From the NCBI GenBank assembly GCA_947259495.1, contig CAMYLV010000009.1:1-64000 (forward strand): a DNA stretch of 64,000 nt, in the 5' to 3' direction. Below, piece by piece: positions 27,604 to 38,251 of this stretch. A program made the translations under genes and the position numbers. Origin of the DNA: an uncultured Desulfobacterales bacterium. Lineage in GTDB: Bacteria > Desulfobacterota > Desulfobacteria > Desulfobacterales > JAHEIW01. The notes under the pieces are model-generated. The model was not told where the DNA came from. It worked only from the letters and a program-made list of their open reading frames with translations, and ran no database searches. Position 1 is the first letter of the stretch. The number at the start of each line of letters is the position of its first letter.

Positions 27604-29154
27604 ATGGAGGTGGCTATGACAAACACGCGTATCCCGTTAATTCTTATCCTGATGTTTCTGCTGGTGGCATGTGACAGCGGAGGCGGTAGCGGATCGGGCG
27701 ATTCAGACGGCTCCGCCGGCAGTTCGCAGGTGGAAGAAAGCCTTGAACGCTTAAGCGATGAGGATTTCAATGCACTGACCGAAGAAGATAAACTGGGTGT
27801 CTCCAACAAAGTGATGGGCGCACTTTTCAAGGGCGTCGCGCCGGATGAATTTTTCGATCTGGGAGCCGGTGTTGCGGCCCTGGCCCTTCAAACCGACGAA
27901 AATTATGTGGCTAAAATTGAAAACGACCTGTCCAAGCCGGTCAATGAGACCCGGTACCGCAATCTGATCAAACAGAAATACGAATTCGACGAAAAACAGG
28001 AACCGATTCAGTATCAGCTGGCCTTGCTCTACGAGGTTCCGTTAAGTAAAAACTATTTTGAACTGTGGATGGCCTATCAGCTGTCCAACACCATCCTTTT
28101 TTCACCGGCTGTTGAGCTGGATACCGTCGCCTATGAAGATGCGCAACGGGTCTTTGAGCGCCTGGTGACGATGATTCGAAAGAACAACACGATTCGCGAG
28201 GTCGTAAATGCACATATGATTTCCCAGGAAAACTGGCGTCGGTTTCGCTCCCCGGAAGACAACACCCGGGAAATGATGGAAATATTTTTAAAGCGCTTTA
28301 ACGATGCCGAAGTCCCGCTAGCGGCCCAGGCCTGCAAGAACTGGTCGCTGGAGGAACAAGACGATGAATACCGATTGATCATCGGCAATGAAAAAAATAC
28401 CGAGCCGGTTCAAATCCTGGAAACCACCGTCGTCGAATGCAGGGAATTTTACCAGGCCGTAGCCGACCATGCCGATTTGATTCCCACCGTGGCCGCAACG
28501 CTGGTAGACATTTTCTTTTACGGGTATCTGCCGGAAGACAAAGCCACAATCATTAATGACATTGTTGAAGACGATCCGGCCACTTTTAACGATATTTTTC
28601 AAAATATCCTTTTTTCAAAAGAATTTTTGCTGAATGTGGAACGACCGAAGCAATTCGAAGAAGTCTTCTTTAGCCTGACCGATCGATTAGACTGGTACGC
28701 CAATAAAAGTTTTTTCAAGAACCTCAACCGGGTGACCGGCAGCTCAAATTTTCCCAGTCTCAACAATATGAAACAGGCCGCCATGACCTATAAACTGGGC
28801 AGGCTGGGGGGGGTGCCCCTGGATACCCTGAGTTTTGCCTTTTATCATAAAGCGGTCCGCGAAAAGCTTTTGGTCGACCGCAAAGGCAACCCGGACAACG
28901 ACAACGACGGCGGCTGGCAGGATTCGTTCATCAATGTAAGCCTGGTGCAGGACGAATTTATCGATTATTTATTTTTATCGGTTTTGTCGCGCAACGCCAG
29001 TGAGCAGGAATTGGATGAGCTCAATGCCATTATCGTTGATCGGGGTTTTAACCGTGATGACCGCAAAATGCAGCAAACCATGATCGTGCTGGATTATTTG
29101 TCCCGGCTATCGGAATTATACCATACCCGGCCGTTTGAAAAGGAGGTGCAATAA
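27604..29154 (+). CDS. Lipoprotein, paired with a DUF1501 protein (possibly DUF1800-like role)
   Basis: Lipobox MFLLVACDSGGG; stop/start coupled to the DUF1501 gene. Confidence 0.65.
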   Translation: MEVAMTNTRIPLILILMFLLVACDSGGGSGSGDSDGSAGSSQVEESLERLSDEDFNALTEEDKLGVSNKVMGALFKGVAPDEFFDLGAGVAALALQTDENYVAKIENDLSKPVNETRYRNLIKQKYEFDEKQEPIQYQLALLYEVPLSKNYFELWMAYQLSNTILFSPAVELDTVAYEDAQRVFERLVTMIRKNNTIREVVNAHMISQENWRRFRSPEDNTREMMEIFLKRFNDAEVPLAAQACKNWSLEEQDDEYRLIIGNEKNTEPVQILETTVVECREFYQAVADHADLIPTVAATLVDIFFYGYLPEDKATIINDIVEDDPATFNDIFQNILFSKEFLLNVERPKQFEEVFFSLTDRLDWYANKSFFKNLNRVTGSSNFPSLNNMKQAAMTYKLGRLGGVPLDTLSFAFYHKAVREKLLVDRKGNPDNDNDGGWQDSFINVSLVQDEFIDYLFLSVLSRNASEQELDELNAIIVDRGFNRDDRKMQQTMIVLDYLSRLSELYHTRPFEKEVQ

Positions 29155-30533
29155 TGTTCACGAGAAGACAGTTTCTAAAAGCAGCCGGAATCGGGGGCCT
29201 TTCTTTGGCCTTGCCGCCGATGGTCTGGAAAAATGAAGTCCAGGCAGCCCTGCCGGATACGCTCAATTATGCCGCTCCGGCGATGATGCCGCAGATTATC
29301 CATATTTTTCTATACGGCGGGCCTTCAGAGCTGGCCGGTAATCTGACCAACATCGAAGAAATCGCTGCCAATTCCCAAAATCCCTATCCGGCCAGCCTGG
29401 ATCCAAATAACGCTAACAACGATATTACCGCGAATAATTTCTGGGGCAGCGCCGGCGGTAATATCATGGAACAACTGTTGGCTAACGGTGAAATGTCTCT
29501 TTATCGCACCATCAACCGCATTAAAGATGACTCCAAAGCCCATGGCCGCTGTATTGCCCAGAACCTGTCGGGCAACCTGGACCTGTCCAACCCCGGCATC
29601 GCCACCACCCTGGCGGCTGTCCTGGAGAAGTTTAATCCTTTCGGCAAGGCCGTTGATGAGCTATTGCTGCCCTTCGTCACCTTTGAAGGTGATTCCCGGG
29701 TGTTTAGCCCGGGTGATCTAGATCTTCCCTCGGCCTTGCGGCCCCTGGCCCTGGATGCCAATTTCAACAACCCCTATGCGCGCTCTGGCAATAACTTTCT
29801 GAACGCCGCCAATGATCAAAAATTGGAGGATCTGGCCAAAACCGAGTCGAATCAATTCCCGCAGTTTGAAAAGGTCAACAATGCCTTCATCAAACGCGCC
29901 GAGCTGTCGAATTTTATTGAAAGCAGCTTTAACAGTGAAAAAATTATGGCGGATCTACCCGTAGATCCGGGCACCGGACAAAAAATTCAGTATCCGAACA
30001 CCAATTTCGCAAACCGGTTGCTGGCCGCCGTCAGCCTGGCGATCAAGAACCCGGAAAGCCTTTTCATCAGTATGGGCAGCGGGGGTCTGGGCGGTTGGGA
30101 CGATCATTCCGATTCTTTGACCCGCTATCCAAACCGCATACAGCTCCTGATGGAAGCCATGCAGGTCGCTTCCCGGCATCTGGCGTTGATGGAAGCCAAC
30201 AACATCGTCATGCATGTGTTCGGCGATTTCGGCAGAAATGTTAATGTGAATGACTCCAAGGGGTGGGATCATGGCAACAACCAGAACCTGTATACCTTCG
30301 GCGGTGCTGACATTACCGGCCGCGCCCTGGGAAAGCTGGTCGGAAAAACCCAGCACATCGGAACCGCTTTTCAAAACCGACAGTTTACCTCGCCGACCAA
30401 CGATAGCTACCAGAGCGAACCGTTTGGGATTGCATCGACGATCTTCAAGTATTTCGGGGTGCAAAACCCGGAGGTGCTCACGGGTGAACCGGCCATTGAC
30501 GAATCCAATAATGTACCCAATGAGCTGGTTTAG
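29154..30533 (+). CDS. DUF1501 domain protein with Tat-like signal
   Basis: MFTRRQFLKAAGIGGLSLALPP; 'IIHIFLYGGPSELAGNL', 'GGWDDHSD', 'HVFGDFGRNVNVNDSKGWDHGNNQNLYTFGG'. Confidence 0.85.
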   Translation: MFTRRQFLKAAGIGGLSLALPPMVWKNEVQAALPDTLNYAAPAMMPQIIHIFLYGGPSELAGNLTNIEEIAANSQNPYPASLDPNNANNDITANNFWGSAGGNIMEQLLANGEMSLYRTINRIKDDSKAHGRCIAQNLSGNLDLSNPGIATTLAAVLEKFNPFGKAVDELLLPFVTFEGDSRVFSPGDLDLPSALRPLALDANFNNPYARSGNNFLNAANDQKLEDLAKTESNQFPQFEKVNNAFIKRAELSNFIESSFNSEKIMADLPVDPGTGQKIQYPNTNFANRLLAAVSLAIKNPESLFISMGSGGLGGWDDHSDSLTRYPNRIQLLMEAMQVASRHLALMEANNIVMHVFGDFGRNVNVNDSKGWDHGNNQNLYTFGGADITGRALGKLVGKTQHIGTAFQNRQFTSPTNDSYQSEPFGIASTIFKYFGVQNPEVLTGEPAIDESNNVPNELV

Positions 30534-30629
30534 CCTGTACGCTGGTTGAGCGTCAATATCCCAATCCGCGTTACGGCGATTGAAAAAAATTGATGCCCTG
30601 AAGCAACATCTGAAAATATCCACAAACGC

Positions 30630-30665
30630 GGCGGCGGTTGAATTTTTTCAATCGCCGCCTTTTCT
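30630..30665 (+). terminator. Rho-independent terminator
   Basis: GGCGGCGGTTGAATTTTTTCAATCGCCGCC followed by TTTTC. Confidence 0.8.
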
Positions 30666-30828
30666 TGTAAGGGTTTGACTTCCTTCAAGAAAAAAAGCTA
30701 TAATGAAGATGGTCAATGCCTGGATCCGGCATGAAGATGAATAATCCCCATCAATGGCGCGCAGTTTGTGCGACCAGAGGGATTGGTTTCGGACCGTAAA
30801 AACGCAGCGGAAAGAAAGGCTTTTTGTA

Positions 30829-31320
30829 ATGGACAAGACCCAGCGCGGAAAACTGATTCTAAAGACAGTGCCGGCCGGAGAAGTTGAAAAAAAAGTCGTT
30901 ATGCTGCTCTTAAAATTTTCAAAAGGGGCCTCCGCTGATACGTTAACCGAAAAGATCAGAAATACACCTTATGAGCTCAGTAATGATATTGAGGCGCAAA
31001 AGGCTGTCATGTTTATCGAAGCGTTTCAAAAATGCGGAGCGACGGCCGTGTTCATACCACATGTGACCGCTAAACCAACTGTTGAAAAATTCACCCCTGT
31101 CAAAAAGCAGCCGGATTTCTCCTTTGGCTCACCATCAACCGATAAAGCAGCGCCACCGCCCATCCGGGTAAAACCTGAAAAGAACGGCGTCCGTCGGTTA
31201 ACCATGACGTTGGTCATCATCTTACTCCTTTTGTCCTTCGGTTATCTGACCTGGCAGCTCTGGCCGATTCTGGGCGTTAAAATTCAGGAATTGGTAGCAC
31301 ACCTCAAGCAACTCTTCTAA
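30829..31320 (+). CDS. Hypothetical protein: small N-terminal alpha/beta domain plus C-terminal TM segment
   Basis: MDKTQRGKLILKTVPAGEVEKKVV...; C-terminal hydrophobic LTMTLVIILLLLSFGYLTWQLW. Confidence 0.7.
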   Translation: MDKTQRGKLILKTVPAGEVEKKVVMLLLKFSKGASADTLTEKIRNTPYELSNDIEAQKAVMFIEAFQKCGATAVFIPHVTAKPTVEKFTPVKKQPDFSFGSPSTDKAAPPPIRVKPEKNGVRRLTMTLVIILLLLSFGYLTWQLWPILGVKIQELVAHLKQLF

Positions 31321-31484
31321 AACCTATCTTAAAAATGCATCTAACCCGCCTGCGGTGGACAGGCGCCCAAGGGCGTTGTTACAAACCGATTCAAAATACT
31401 CGAATACTATCGTGTATACTCCGTTTTTGAATCGGTTTGCGCCTTGCCCTTGAACGTTATCTACTATTTTTAAGACAGGTTTTG
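31319..31484. repeat. 166-bp foldback element
   Basis: Arms AAAACCTATCTTAAAAATGCATCTAAC / GTTATCTACTATTTTTAAGACAGGTTTT; apex GATTCAAAATACTCGAATACTATCGTGTATACTCCGTTTTTGAATC. Confidence 0.75.
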
Positions 31485-31513
31485 GTAATGCGTCTTAGGA
31501 AAAATATCAACAT

Positions 31514-31765
31514 TCCCATTTTTTAAAATTTGAAACGCTCATTTTAGGTTATACTTAAAGTGAGCGATTGTCGAGGTTGCCGCAGCTACACGGAAGATGG
31601 CATTTCGCTGTAGTTAACTATGCGGGACGACATCTGACACAGTAGATGCGGTAAGATCGACAAGTCCGAAGGGTTTCAAATTAAAAATATTAAAATCGAT
31701 TGAATTCCTTAATATTAAAAAGCGACCCCCATATTTTTAATTTGAAACGCTCATTTTAGGTAAAA
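31514..31765. repeat. Direct repeats (TTTGAAACGCTCATTTTAGGT) bracketing a segment with an imperfect 21-bp inverted repeat
   Basis: atttgaaacgctcattttaggt near 31528 and 31741; internal TTGTCGAGGTTGCCGCAGCTA / TAGATGCGGTAAGATCGACAA. Confidence 0.7.
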
Positions 31766-31880
31766 GTTATGTAAAAGGTACCCGACCCATATTGACTGTC
31801 GAAGCCGGTGCTTATAAAATTTAATCATAAGTACAACGACTGACTTCAACCGATCACAGATACAGACAAGGATAGATTCT

Positions 31881-34800
31881 ATGAAATTGAAAAATTCCAT
31901 TTTTCTAATAACGGCGCTTTTACTGATAGCCGCACCTGCCGGAGCTGAAGATGCAGCCCACCTTCAAATTCGCAGACAGGCGCAAGAGGCCTACACCGAC
32001 GGCAACTGGCAGGATGCCTTTGAGCTGTATCGCCAGCTGAGCCTGGCAACAAACGCTGATCCCAACATGGTCGGCCCGGATTTCACCCGGGCCTGGCAGT
32101 GCCTGCGCCAGCTTAACCGATTACAGGAGCTGGACGGGTTCCGCGAGGCGGTCATTGAACGGCATACCGCCAACTGGCGGCTGCTGCTCGCTGCGGCCCG
32201 CAGTTACAGTCAAAACAACCATTGGGGCTATATGATCGCCGGAGAATTTCAGCGCGGCCACCACCGCGGTGGCGGAAAATATGTCAACGCCGTTGCCCGC
32301 GATCGGGTTCGCGCATTGCAGCTTCTACAGCAGGCCATGGCGCCGGCCGAATTGGATCTGAAAAAAGCTGAAGCGGCAGCGTTTTACATGGAATTTGCCC
32401 GTATCGTTCAGCAGTATCGCGGAACCGTCCAGGCCTGGCGCCTGCAGTATCTGACCGATCTCATCCGGCTTCCAGACTATGAGCCCGGATACGGCTATCA
32501 CTATAACAGCCGCACCAGAGGCGCACCGGCAGATACTGAGGGTCAACCCGTATATCATCGACTGCCAAAAGGTTTTGAAACCGCCGGTTCAGACGGCGAG
32601 CGCTGGCGCTGGCTGCTGACCAGGGCCGTAGCGCTTAATCCGGCGCTGAAGACCAGTGTCGATTATACCTGGACCGCCTTTCTGCATCAGCAATTTGGTG
32701 TCCAGACGCTGGCTGATTACGGCATCCTTTACGGCCGCGGGCGCCCTTTGGATAAAGAAGCGCAAAAAAAGGATAAAAGCGGCGCCTATGCGGTGCACAC
32801 CTTAACCGATGGTGAAACCATCGCCAAGCTGGCGGTGGGGGTGCGGCGCTTCGATATGCCTGCTGAATTTAATTTCATTCTAAAGTTTAAAAAAATCCTT
32901 GAAAACAGCAACAACGGTTACACCGGAAATGCCGCCCGGGCGCTGGCTCAGATTTATGAAAACCGGCGGCAATACGAAAGTGCCGTCCAGTACTGGCAAC
33001 TCTATCAAAAATATGATCGCTCCGCCGCCCGGCAGCATATCGATCAGATCACTAAAAATTGGGGCGTATTTGAATCCGCCGGTACCCAGCCCGCCGGTGC
33101 AACGCCGCAAGTCGAGTATCGCTATCGCAACGGCCGCAGCGTGGCGTTTAGCGCCCACCGCATCCGGGTCAAGCGGCTGCTTGAAGACGTAAAAACCTAT
33201 ATCCGCTCTAAGCCCTGGCGGCTGGACTGGCAACGCATCAACCTCAACAACATTGGCTGGCGCATCGTAAATGCAAATCAGACGAAGTATATCGGCCAGC
33301 GAGTGGCCAATTGGCAGCTGGATCTGGACCCCGACAAGGGTCACTGGGATCGGCGCGTAACCGTTCATTTTCCCAATTCGCTCAAAACAGCCGGTGCCTA
33401 CCTGGTCACAGCGCAGATGCAAGACGGCAACATCGCCCGCATTATCATCTGGGTGGCCGACACGGTCATCGTTAAAAAGCCGCTTCAACAGCAGATGCTT
33501 TATTATGTGGCCGACGCCGTCAGCGGCAAAGTCCTGCCCAGCGTAAACCTCGAATTTTTCGGCTACCGCACCCGCTCCATTAAAGGAACCAATCGCTATC
33601 ACATCATTCACCGGGACTTAAAAAAGGAAACCGACAAAAACGGCCTGGTGATTGTCAAACCGGCCCAAATGGCACAGAATATGTCCTGGCTGACGACCGC
33701 AACCACCCGGGCCGGCCGTCTGGCCTTTTTGGGTTTTTCCAATGTCTGGTATCCGAATTATTATGACAGCGAATACAACCAGACCAAAACCCTGATCATG
33801 ACCGACCGCCCGGTGTATCGACCGGCCCAGACGGTAAAATTTAAAGCCTGGGTGCGGCACGCCCGCTATGATAAAGACGATGCGTCCGCTTTCGCCGGCC
33901 AGCGCTTTAACGTACGGATCCACAATCCTAAAAACGAGCAAATTTATTCTCAAAGCCTGACGGCCGATGCCTATGGCGGTATCGCGGGCGAGTTTAAAAT
34001 TCCGGCAGAGGCGGCATTGGGTGTATATCGCATCTCCCATGGACGCAGCAGTGTCTATGGTGGCCAGACCTTTCGGGTGGAAGAATACAAAAAACCTGAA
34101 TTTGAGGTCAGCGTGGAGGCCCCCGCCGAGCCGGTCATGCTGGGCGAGAAGATCAACGCCACGATTAAAGCCGTCTATTACTTCGGTTCCCCGGTCACCG
34201 AAGCCCGCGTTAAATACAAGGTGTTGCGCAGTGAATACGATAGCCGTTGGTATCCACAGTTTTACTGGGACTGGTTTTATGGACCGGGTTACTGGTGGTA
34301 TGCCTATGATTATCCCTGGTACCCGGGTTGGCGGGACTGGGGCTGCCGGCGACCGATCTGGACCTGGTGGCCACACTGGCCACAGCAGCAGCCGGAAATC
34401 GTGGCCGACGGCGAAGTCGATATCGGCCCCGACGGCACCGTCAGCATCCCCATCGACACCGCGCTGGCCAAACTGATCCACGGCGACAGCGACCACCGCT
34501 ATACCATCAAAGCCGAGGTGCGGGATCAGTCCCGGCGAACGATTGTCGGCCAGGGCCAGGTGCTGGTGGCCCGCAAGCCCTTTAAGGTGTATGCCTGGCT
34601 GGATCGCGGCTATTATCGGGTCGGTGATACGATCCAGGCCAGTTTCAAAGCCCAGACCCTGAGCCAGGAGCCGGTTGGCGGCCGGGGCCGACTGAAACTG
34701 CTGCGGATTACCTATAAAAATAACCAACCCCAAGAAACCGAAGTGGCCAGCTGGGTCCTAAACGCCGACGACCAGGGCAATGCCGCCTTGCAGATTCAGG

Positions 34801-37800
34801 CTTCGCGGTCCGGTCAATACCGGTTGTCTTACACGGTCACCGATGCCACAAACCATTCCATCGAAGGCGGCTATGTTTTTACGGTACGCGGTAAGGGTGA
34901 TGACGGTGCCGGCTACCGCTTTGCCAAGATCGAATTGATCGCCGATAAGGCCGAATATTCACCCGGGGACACGGTAAGGCTGCAAATCAACACCGATCGC
35001 CAGGGCGCTACGGTAGTACTGTTTGTGCGCCCGGTCAACGGAATATATTTGCCGCCCAAAGTCATCACCCCCACCGGTAAAAGCGCCCGGGAGGCGATTC
35101 GAATTTCAAAAAAAGACATGCCCAACTTCTTTGTGGAAGCGTTCACGGTTTATGACGGCAAGGTACATACGGAGGTCCGTGAAATTGTGGTACCGCCTGA
35201 AAAACGGGTGCTCAACGTGAACGTCACGCCTGCCAAAAAAGACTATCGCCCCGGACAAACGGCCAAACTCAAGGTTCAGCTAACCGATTATTACGGTGAG
35301 CCTTTTCAGGGCTCGGCCGTCATCAGCGTTTATGACCGCGCGGTAGAATATATTTCCGGTGGCTCCAATGTGCCGGAAATTCGTTCATTTTTCTGGAAAT
35401 GGCGACGGCACCATCAATCCTACCAGGAGTCCAGTCTGGCCCGCTGGTTTGCCAATCTGCTTAAAAAAAATGAAACCCCCATGAAACCCATCGGGGTTTT
35501 TGGACATCTAATGCTGCCCGATACAGCCGGAAAAAGTCCCCTGGCCGAGCAGAAAAAGGCCCGCTCCCAAGTGGCCCCTGAAGCCGGGGCTGCCAGGGCC
35601 CCCGCGCCGGCCGAGGCCGGTGAGGCCGACGCCGCTTTTCGGCAAAAATCTGATGAAACCGGCCGCTTGGCCGACAAAGAATCATCGGCTGCCGAAAATC
35701 TTGTTCAGCCAACGGTGCGCACCCAATTTGCCGACACCGCCTTCTGGTCGGGCAACATCAGCACCGACGCGCAGGGCATGGCTGAAGTGGCATTTGACAT
35801 GCCCGAAAACCTGACCGGCTGGCAGGTGAAAGTCTGGGCCATGGGGCACGGAACCAGAGTCGGCCAGGGAGATGCTGATCTGGTTACCCGCAAGGATCTG
35901 ATCGTGCGCCTCCAGGCCCCCCGATTTTTTGTGGAAACCGATGAGGTGGTTTTGTCGGCCAACGTCCATAATTATCTAAAGCGCCGCAAATCCGCAAAAG
36001 TTGTGCTGGAGCTGGACGGTGGCTGTCTGGTTTTGGTTAACGGCCAAAAACAAACCCGGTCGGTATCCATTGACGCCAGCGGTGAAAAGCGGGTGGACTG
36101 GCACGTTAAGGTCCTCAAAGAAGGCGAGGCCGTGGTGCGCATGAAGGCGCTGACCGATGAAGAATCAGATGCCATGCAGATGCGCTTTCCGGTTTACGTC
36201 CACGGCATGGTCAAGCAGGTGCCCAAAAGCGGTGTCATCCGCACCGAGCAGACCCGGGCCCAAATCCAATTTCAGGTGCCGGCGGCCCGGCGGGTGGCCC
36301 AATCGCACCTGGAGCTGCGCTATTCACCGACGCTGGCCGGTGCCATGGTGGATGCCCTACCATACCTGGTCAGCTATCCTTACGGCTGCACCGAACAGAC
36401 CTTAAATCGTTTTTTGCCCACCGTGATCACCCAGCAAACTTTGAAGCGCATGGGTGTCAATTTAGCAGACATTCAAAACAAACGCACCAACCTGAATGCT
36501 CAGGAAATCGGCGATGATCAACAGCGCGCCTTGCAATGGCGCCGCTATGATCACAACCCGGTATTTGACGAAGATGAAGTCGCATCCATGGTCACCGCCG
36601 GCGTTAAACGCCTGGTTGCCATGCAGCTTTCCGACGGCGGTTGGGGCTGGTTCAGCGGCTACGGTGAACATTCCTATCCCCATACCACCGCCCTGGTCAT
36701 CCATGGGCTGCAAATCGCCCGGGAAAACGGGGTGACCGTCCCCGGCGGTGTGATCGCAAGGGGAGTGCAGTGGCTCAAAGAATATCAGGCCAAAGAAATT
36801 GAGCGCCTGAACCTCTGGGACCGCACCAAAAAGAAAGGCAAATCCCATGCCGACAATCTGGATGCCTTTGTCTACATGGTGCTAAGCGATGAAGCCCTGG
36901 AAAACAAACTAATGCGGAACTATCTGTACCGCGATCGCAATTCGCTGGCGGTCTATGCCAAGGCCATGTACGGCATGGCGCTGGTCAAGGTTGAAGACAA
37001 TGATAAACTGGCCATGGTCGTAAAAAATATTGAACAGTTTCTGGTTGTCGACGACGAAAACCAGACCGCCTACCTGAATCTTCCCAACAACCATTACTGG
37101 TGGTACTGGTATGGCTCCGAATACGAAGCTCACGCCTATTACCTGAAGCTGTTGTCGCGCACCGACCCGGCCGGCAAAAAAGCGTCCGGCCTGGTCAAAT
37201 ATCTGCTCAACAATCGCAAGCATGCCACCTACTGGAACAGCACCCGGGATACGGCCGTGATCGTGGAAGCCTTTGCCGATTATCTGGCGGCCAGCGGTGA
37301 GGCCGCACCGGATTTAACCCTGGACATCTTTTTTAATGACCGCAAAGTAAAAACCGTTCGGATTAATGCCCAAAACCTGTTTACCTTCGACAACAAGTGG
37401 GTCCTGGAAGGCAAACAAATTTCCAGCGGCACCCATACGCTGAAGCTTAAAAAATCCGGCCGGGGTTCCGTCTACTTTAATGCCTATCTGGATTATTTTT
37501 CCCTGGAAGACTTTATCACCAAAGAAGGTCTGGAGATCAAAGTCCAGCGCCGGGTTTTCCGGTTAACAGAAATCGACAAGAAAATTAAAGCTGTCGGCTC
37601 GCGCGGGCAGGTGGTCGACCGCCGGGTTGAAAAATACGAGCGCCAACAGCTTGAAAATAGGGCGACCGTAAAAAGCGGCGAGCTGGTTGAAGTTGAGCTG
37701 ATCATCGACAGCAAAAACGATTATGAATACCTGGTCTTTGAGGATCTGAAGGCCGCCGGCTTTGAGCCGGTTGAGGTGCGCAGCGGCTACACCGGAAATG

Positions 37801-38006
37801 AAATGGGGGCGTATGTGGAATTTCGCGATCAAAAGGTGGCTTTTTTCGTGCGCCGCCTGGCGCGCGGCAAACACAGTGTCAGCTATCGGCTGCGGGCTGA
37901 GATTCCGGGCAAATTCAGCGCTCTGCCCACCAGAGCCTATGCCATGTATGCACCAGAGCTAAAAGCCAATTCCGATGAGATTAAGCTGATTGTTCGTGAT
38001 AATTAG
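31881..38006 (+). CDS. Bacterial alpha-2-macroglobulin family protein (2041 aa)
   Basis: Signal peptide; 'MTDRPVYRPAQTVKFKAWVR' MG domain; thioester motif YGCTEQTLNRF; 'SDGGWGWFSGYGEHSYPHTTALVIHGL'. Confidence 0.95.
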   Translation: MKLKNSIFLITALLLIAAPAGAEDAAHLQIRRQAQEAYTDGNWQDAFELYRQLSLATNADPNMVGPDFTRAWQCLRQLNRLQELDGFREAVIERHTANWRLLLAAARSYSQNNHWGYMIAGEFQRGHHRGGGKYVNAVARDRVRALQLLQQAMAPAELDLKKAEAAAFYMEFARIVQQYRGTVQAWRLQYLTDLIRLPDYEPGYGYHYNSRTRGAPADTEGQPVYHRLPKGFETAGSDGERWRWLLTRAVALNPALKTSVDYTWTAFLHQQFGVQTLADYGILYGRGRPLDKEAQKKDKSGAYAVHTLTDGETIAKLAVGVRRFDMPAEFNFILKFKKILENSNNGYTGNAARALAQIYENRRQYESAVQYWQLYQKYDRSAARQHIDQITKNWGVFESAGTQPAGATPQVEYRYRNGRSVAFSAHRIRVKRLLEDVKTYIRSKPWRLDWQRINLNNIGWRIVNANQTKYIGQRVANWQLDLDPDKGHWDRRVTVHFPNSLKTAGAYLVTAQMQDGNIARIIIWVADTVIVKKPLQQQMLYYVADAVSGKVLPSVNLEFFGYRTRSIKGTNRYHIIHRDLKKETDKNGLVIVKPAQMAQNMSWLTTATTRAGRLAFLGFSNVWYPNYYDSEYNQTKTLIMTDRPVYRPAQTVKFKAWVRHARYDKDDASAFAGQRFNVRIHNPKNEQIYSQSLTADAYGGIAGEFKIPAEAALGVYRISHGRSSVYGGQTFRVEEYKKPEFEVSVEAPAEPVMLGEKINATIKAVYYFGSPVTEARVKYKVLRSEYDSRWYPQFYWDWFYGPGYWWYAYDYPWYPGWRDWGCRRPIWTWWPHWPQQQPEIVADGEVDIGPDGTVSIPIDTALAKLIHGDSDHRYTIKAEVRDQSRRTIVGQGQVLVARKPFKVYAWLDRGYYRVGDTIQASFKAQTLSQEPVGGRGRLKLLRITYKNNQPQETEVASWVLNADDQGNAALQIQASRSGQYRLSYTVTDATNHSIEGGYVFTVRGKGDDGAGYRFAKIELIADKAEYSPGDTVRLQINTDRQGATVVLFVRPVNGIYLPPKVITPTGKSAREAIRISKKDMPNFFVEAFTVYDGKVHTEVREIVVPPEKRVLNVNVTPAKKDYRPGQTAKLKVQLTDYYGEPFQGSAVISVYDRAVEYISGGSNVPEIRSFFWKWRRHHQSYQESSLARWFANLLKKNETPMKPIGVFGHLMLPDTAGKSPLAEQKKARSQVAPEAGAARAPAPAEAGEADAAFRQKSDETGRLADKESSAAENLVQPTVRTQFADTAFWSGNISTDAQGMAEVAFDMPENLTGWQVKVWAMGHGTRVGQGDADLVTRKDLIVRLQAPRFFVETDEVVLSANVHNYLKRRKSAKVVLELDGGCLVLVNGQKQTRSVSIDASGEKRVDWHVKVLKEGEAVVRMKALTDEESDAMQMRFPVYVHGMVKQVPKSGVIRTEQTRAQIQFQVPAARRVAQSHLELRYSPTLAGAMVDALPYLVSYPYGCTEQTLNRFLPTVITQQTLKRMGVNLADIQNKRTNLNAQEIGDDQQRALQWRRYDHNPVFDEDEVASMVTAGVKRLVAMQLSDGGWGWFSGYGEHSYPHTTALVIHGLQIARENGVTVPGGVIARGVQWLKEYQAKEIERLNLWDRTKKKGKSHADNLDAFVYMVLSDEALENKLMRNYLYRDRNSLAVYAKAMYGMALVKVEDNDKLAMVVKNIEQFLVVDDENQTAYLNLPNNHYWWYWYGSEYEAHAYYLKLLSRTDPAGKKASGLVKYLLNNRKHATYWNSTRDTAVIVEAFADYLAASGEAAPDLTLDIFFNDRKVKTVRINAQNLFTFDNKWVLEGKQISSGTHTLKLKKSGRGSVYFNAYLDYFSLEDFITKEGLEIKVQRRVFRLTEIDKKIKAVGSRGQVVDRRVEKYERQQLENRATVKSGELVEVELIIDSKNDYEYLVFEDLKAAGFEPVEVRSGYTGNEMGAYVEFRDQKVAFFVRRLARGKHSVSYRLRAEIPGKFSALPTRAYAMYAPELKANSDEIKLIVRDN

Positions 38007-38032
38007 TGCCCATCCGAAAATATAATGAACCT

Positions 38033-38141
38033 CCCTGCAGCTTGCTGCAGGGTATCAAATTTGATTTAATCTTTTCCCCTCACCCTAACCCTCTCCCCAA
38101 GGAGAGGGAATCGGTGGGTGACCCTGTAGCGCGCTACAGGG
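38033..38141. repeat. Three successive perfect hairpins in a convergent intergenic region
   Basis: CCCTGCAGCTTGCTGCAGGG (38033-38052), CCCTCTCCCCAAGGAGAGGG (38089-38108), CCCTGTAGCGCGCTACAGGG (38122-38141). Confidence 0.8.
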
Positions 38142-38251
38142 AATTATCAATTTAAAGGACGGAAGGTGGGGGATTTCACAAGGGCGGGTTGGGTGGATGG
38201 CCCATTACAGCTGTACCCGCTATCAGCCAATTTACGTTGAATATGAGCAGC

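Noticed and set aside
33618-34733. 371-aa minus-strand ORF (and 32880-33611) inside the alpha-2-macroglobulin gene
   Set aside because: Antisense shadow ORFs in GC-rich coding sequence; no recognisable domain, while the plus strand encodes an obvious protein.
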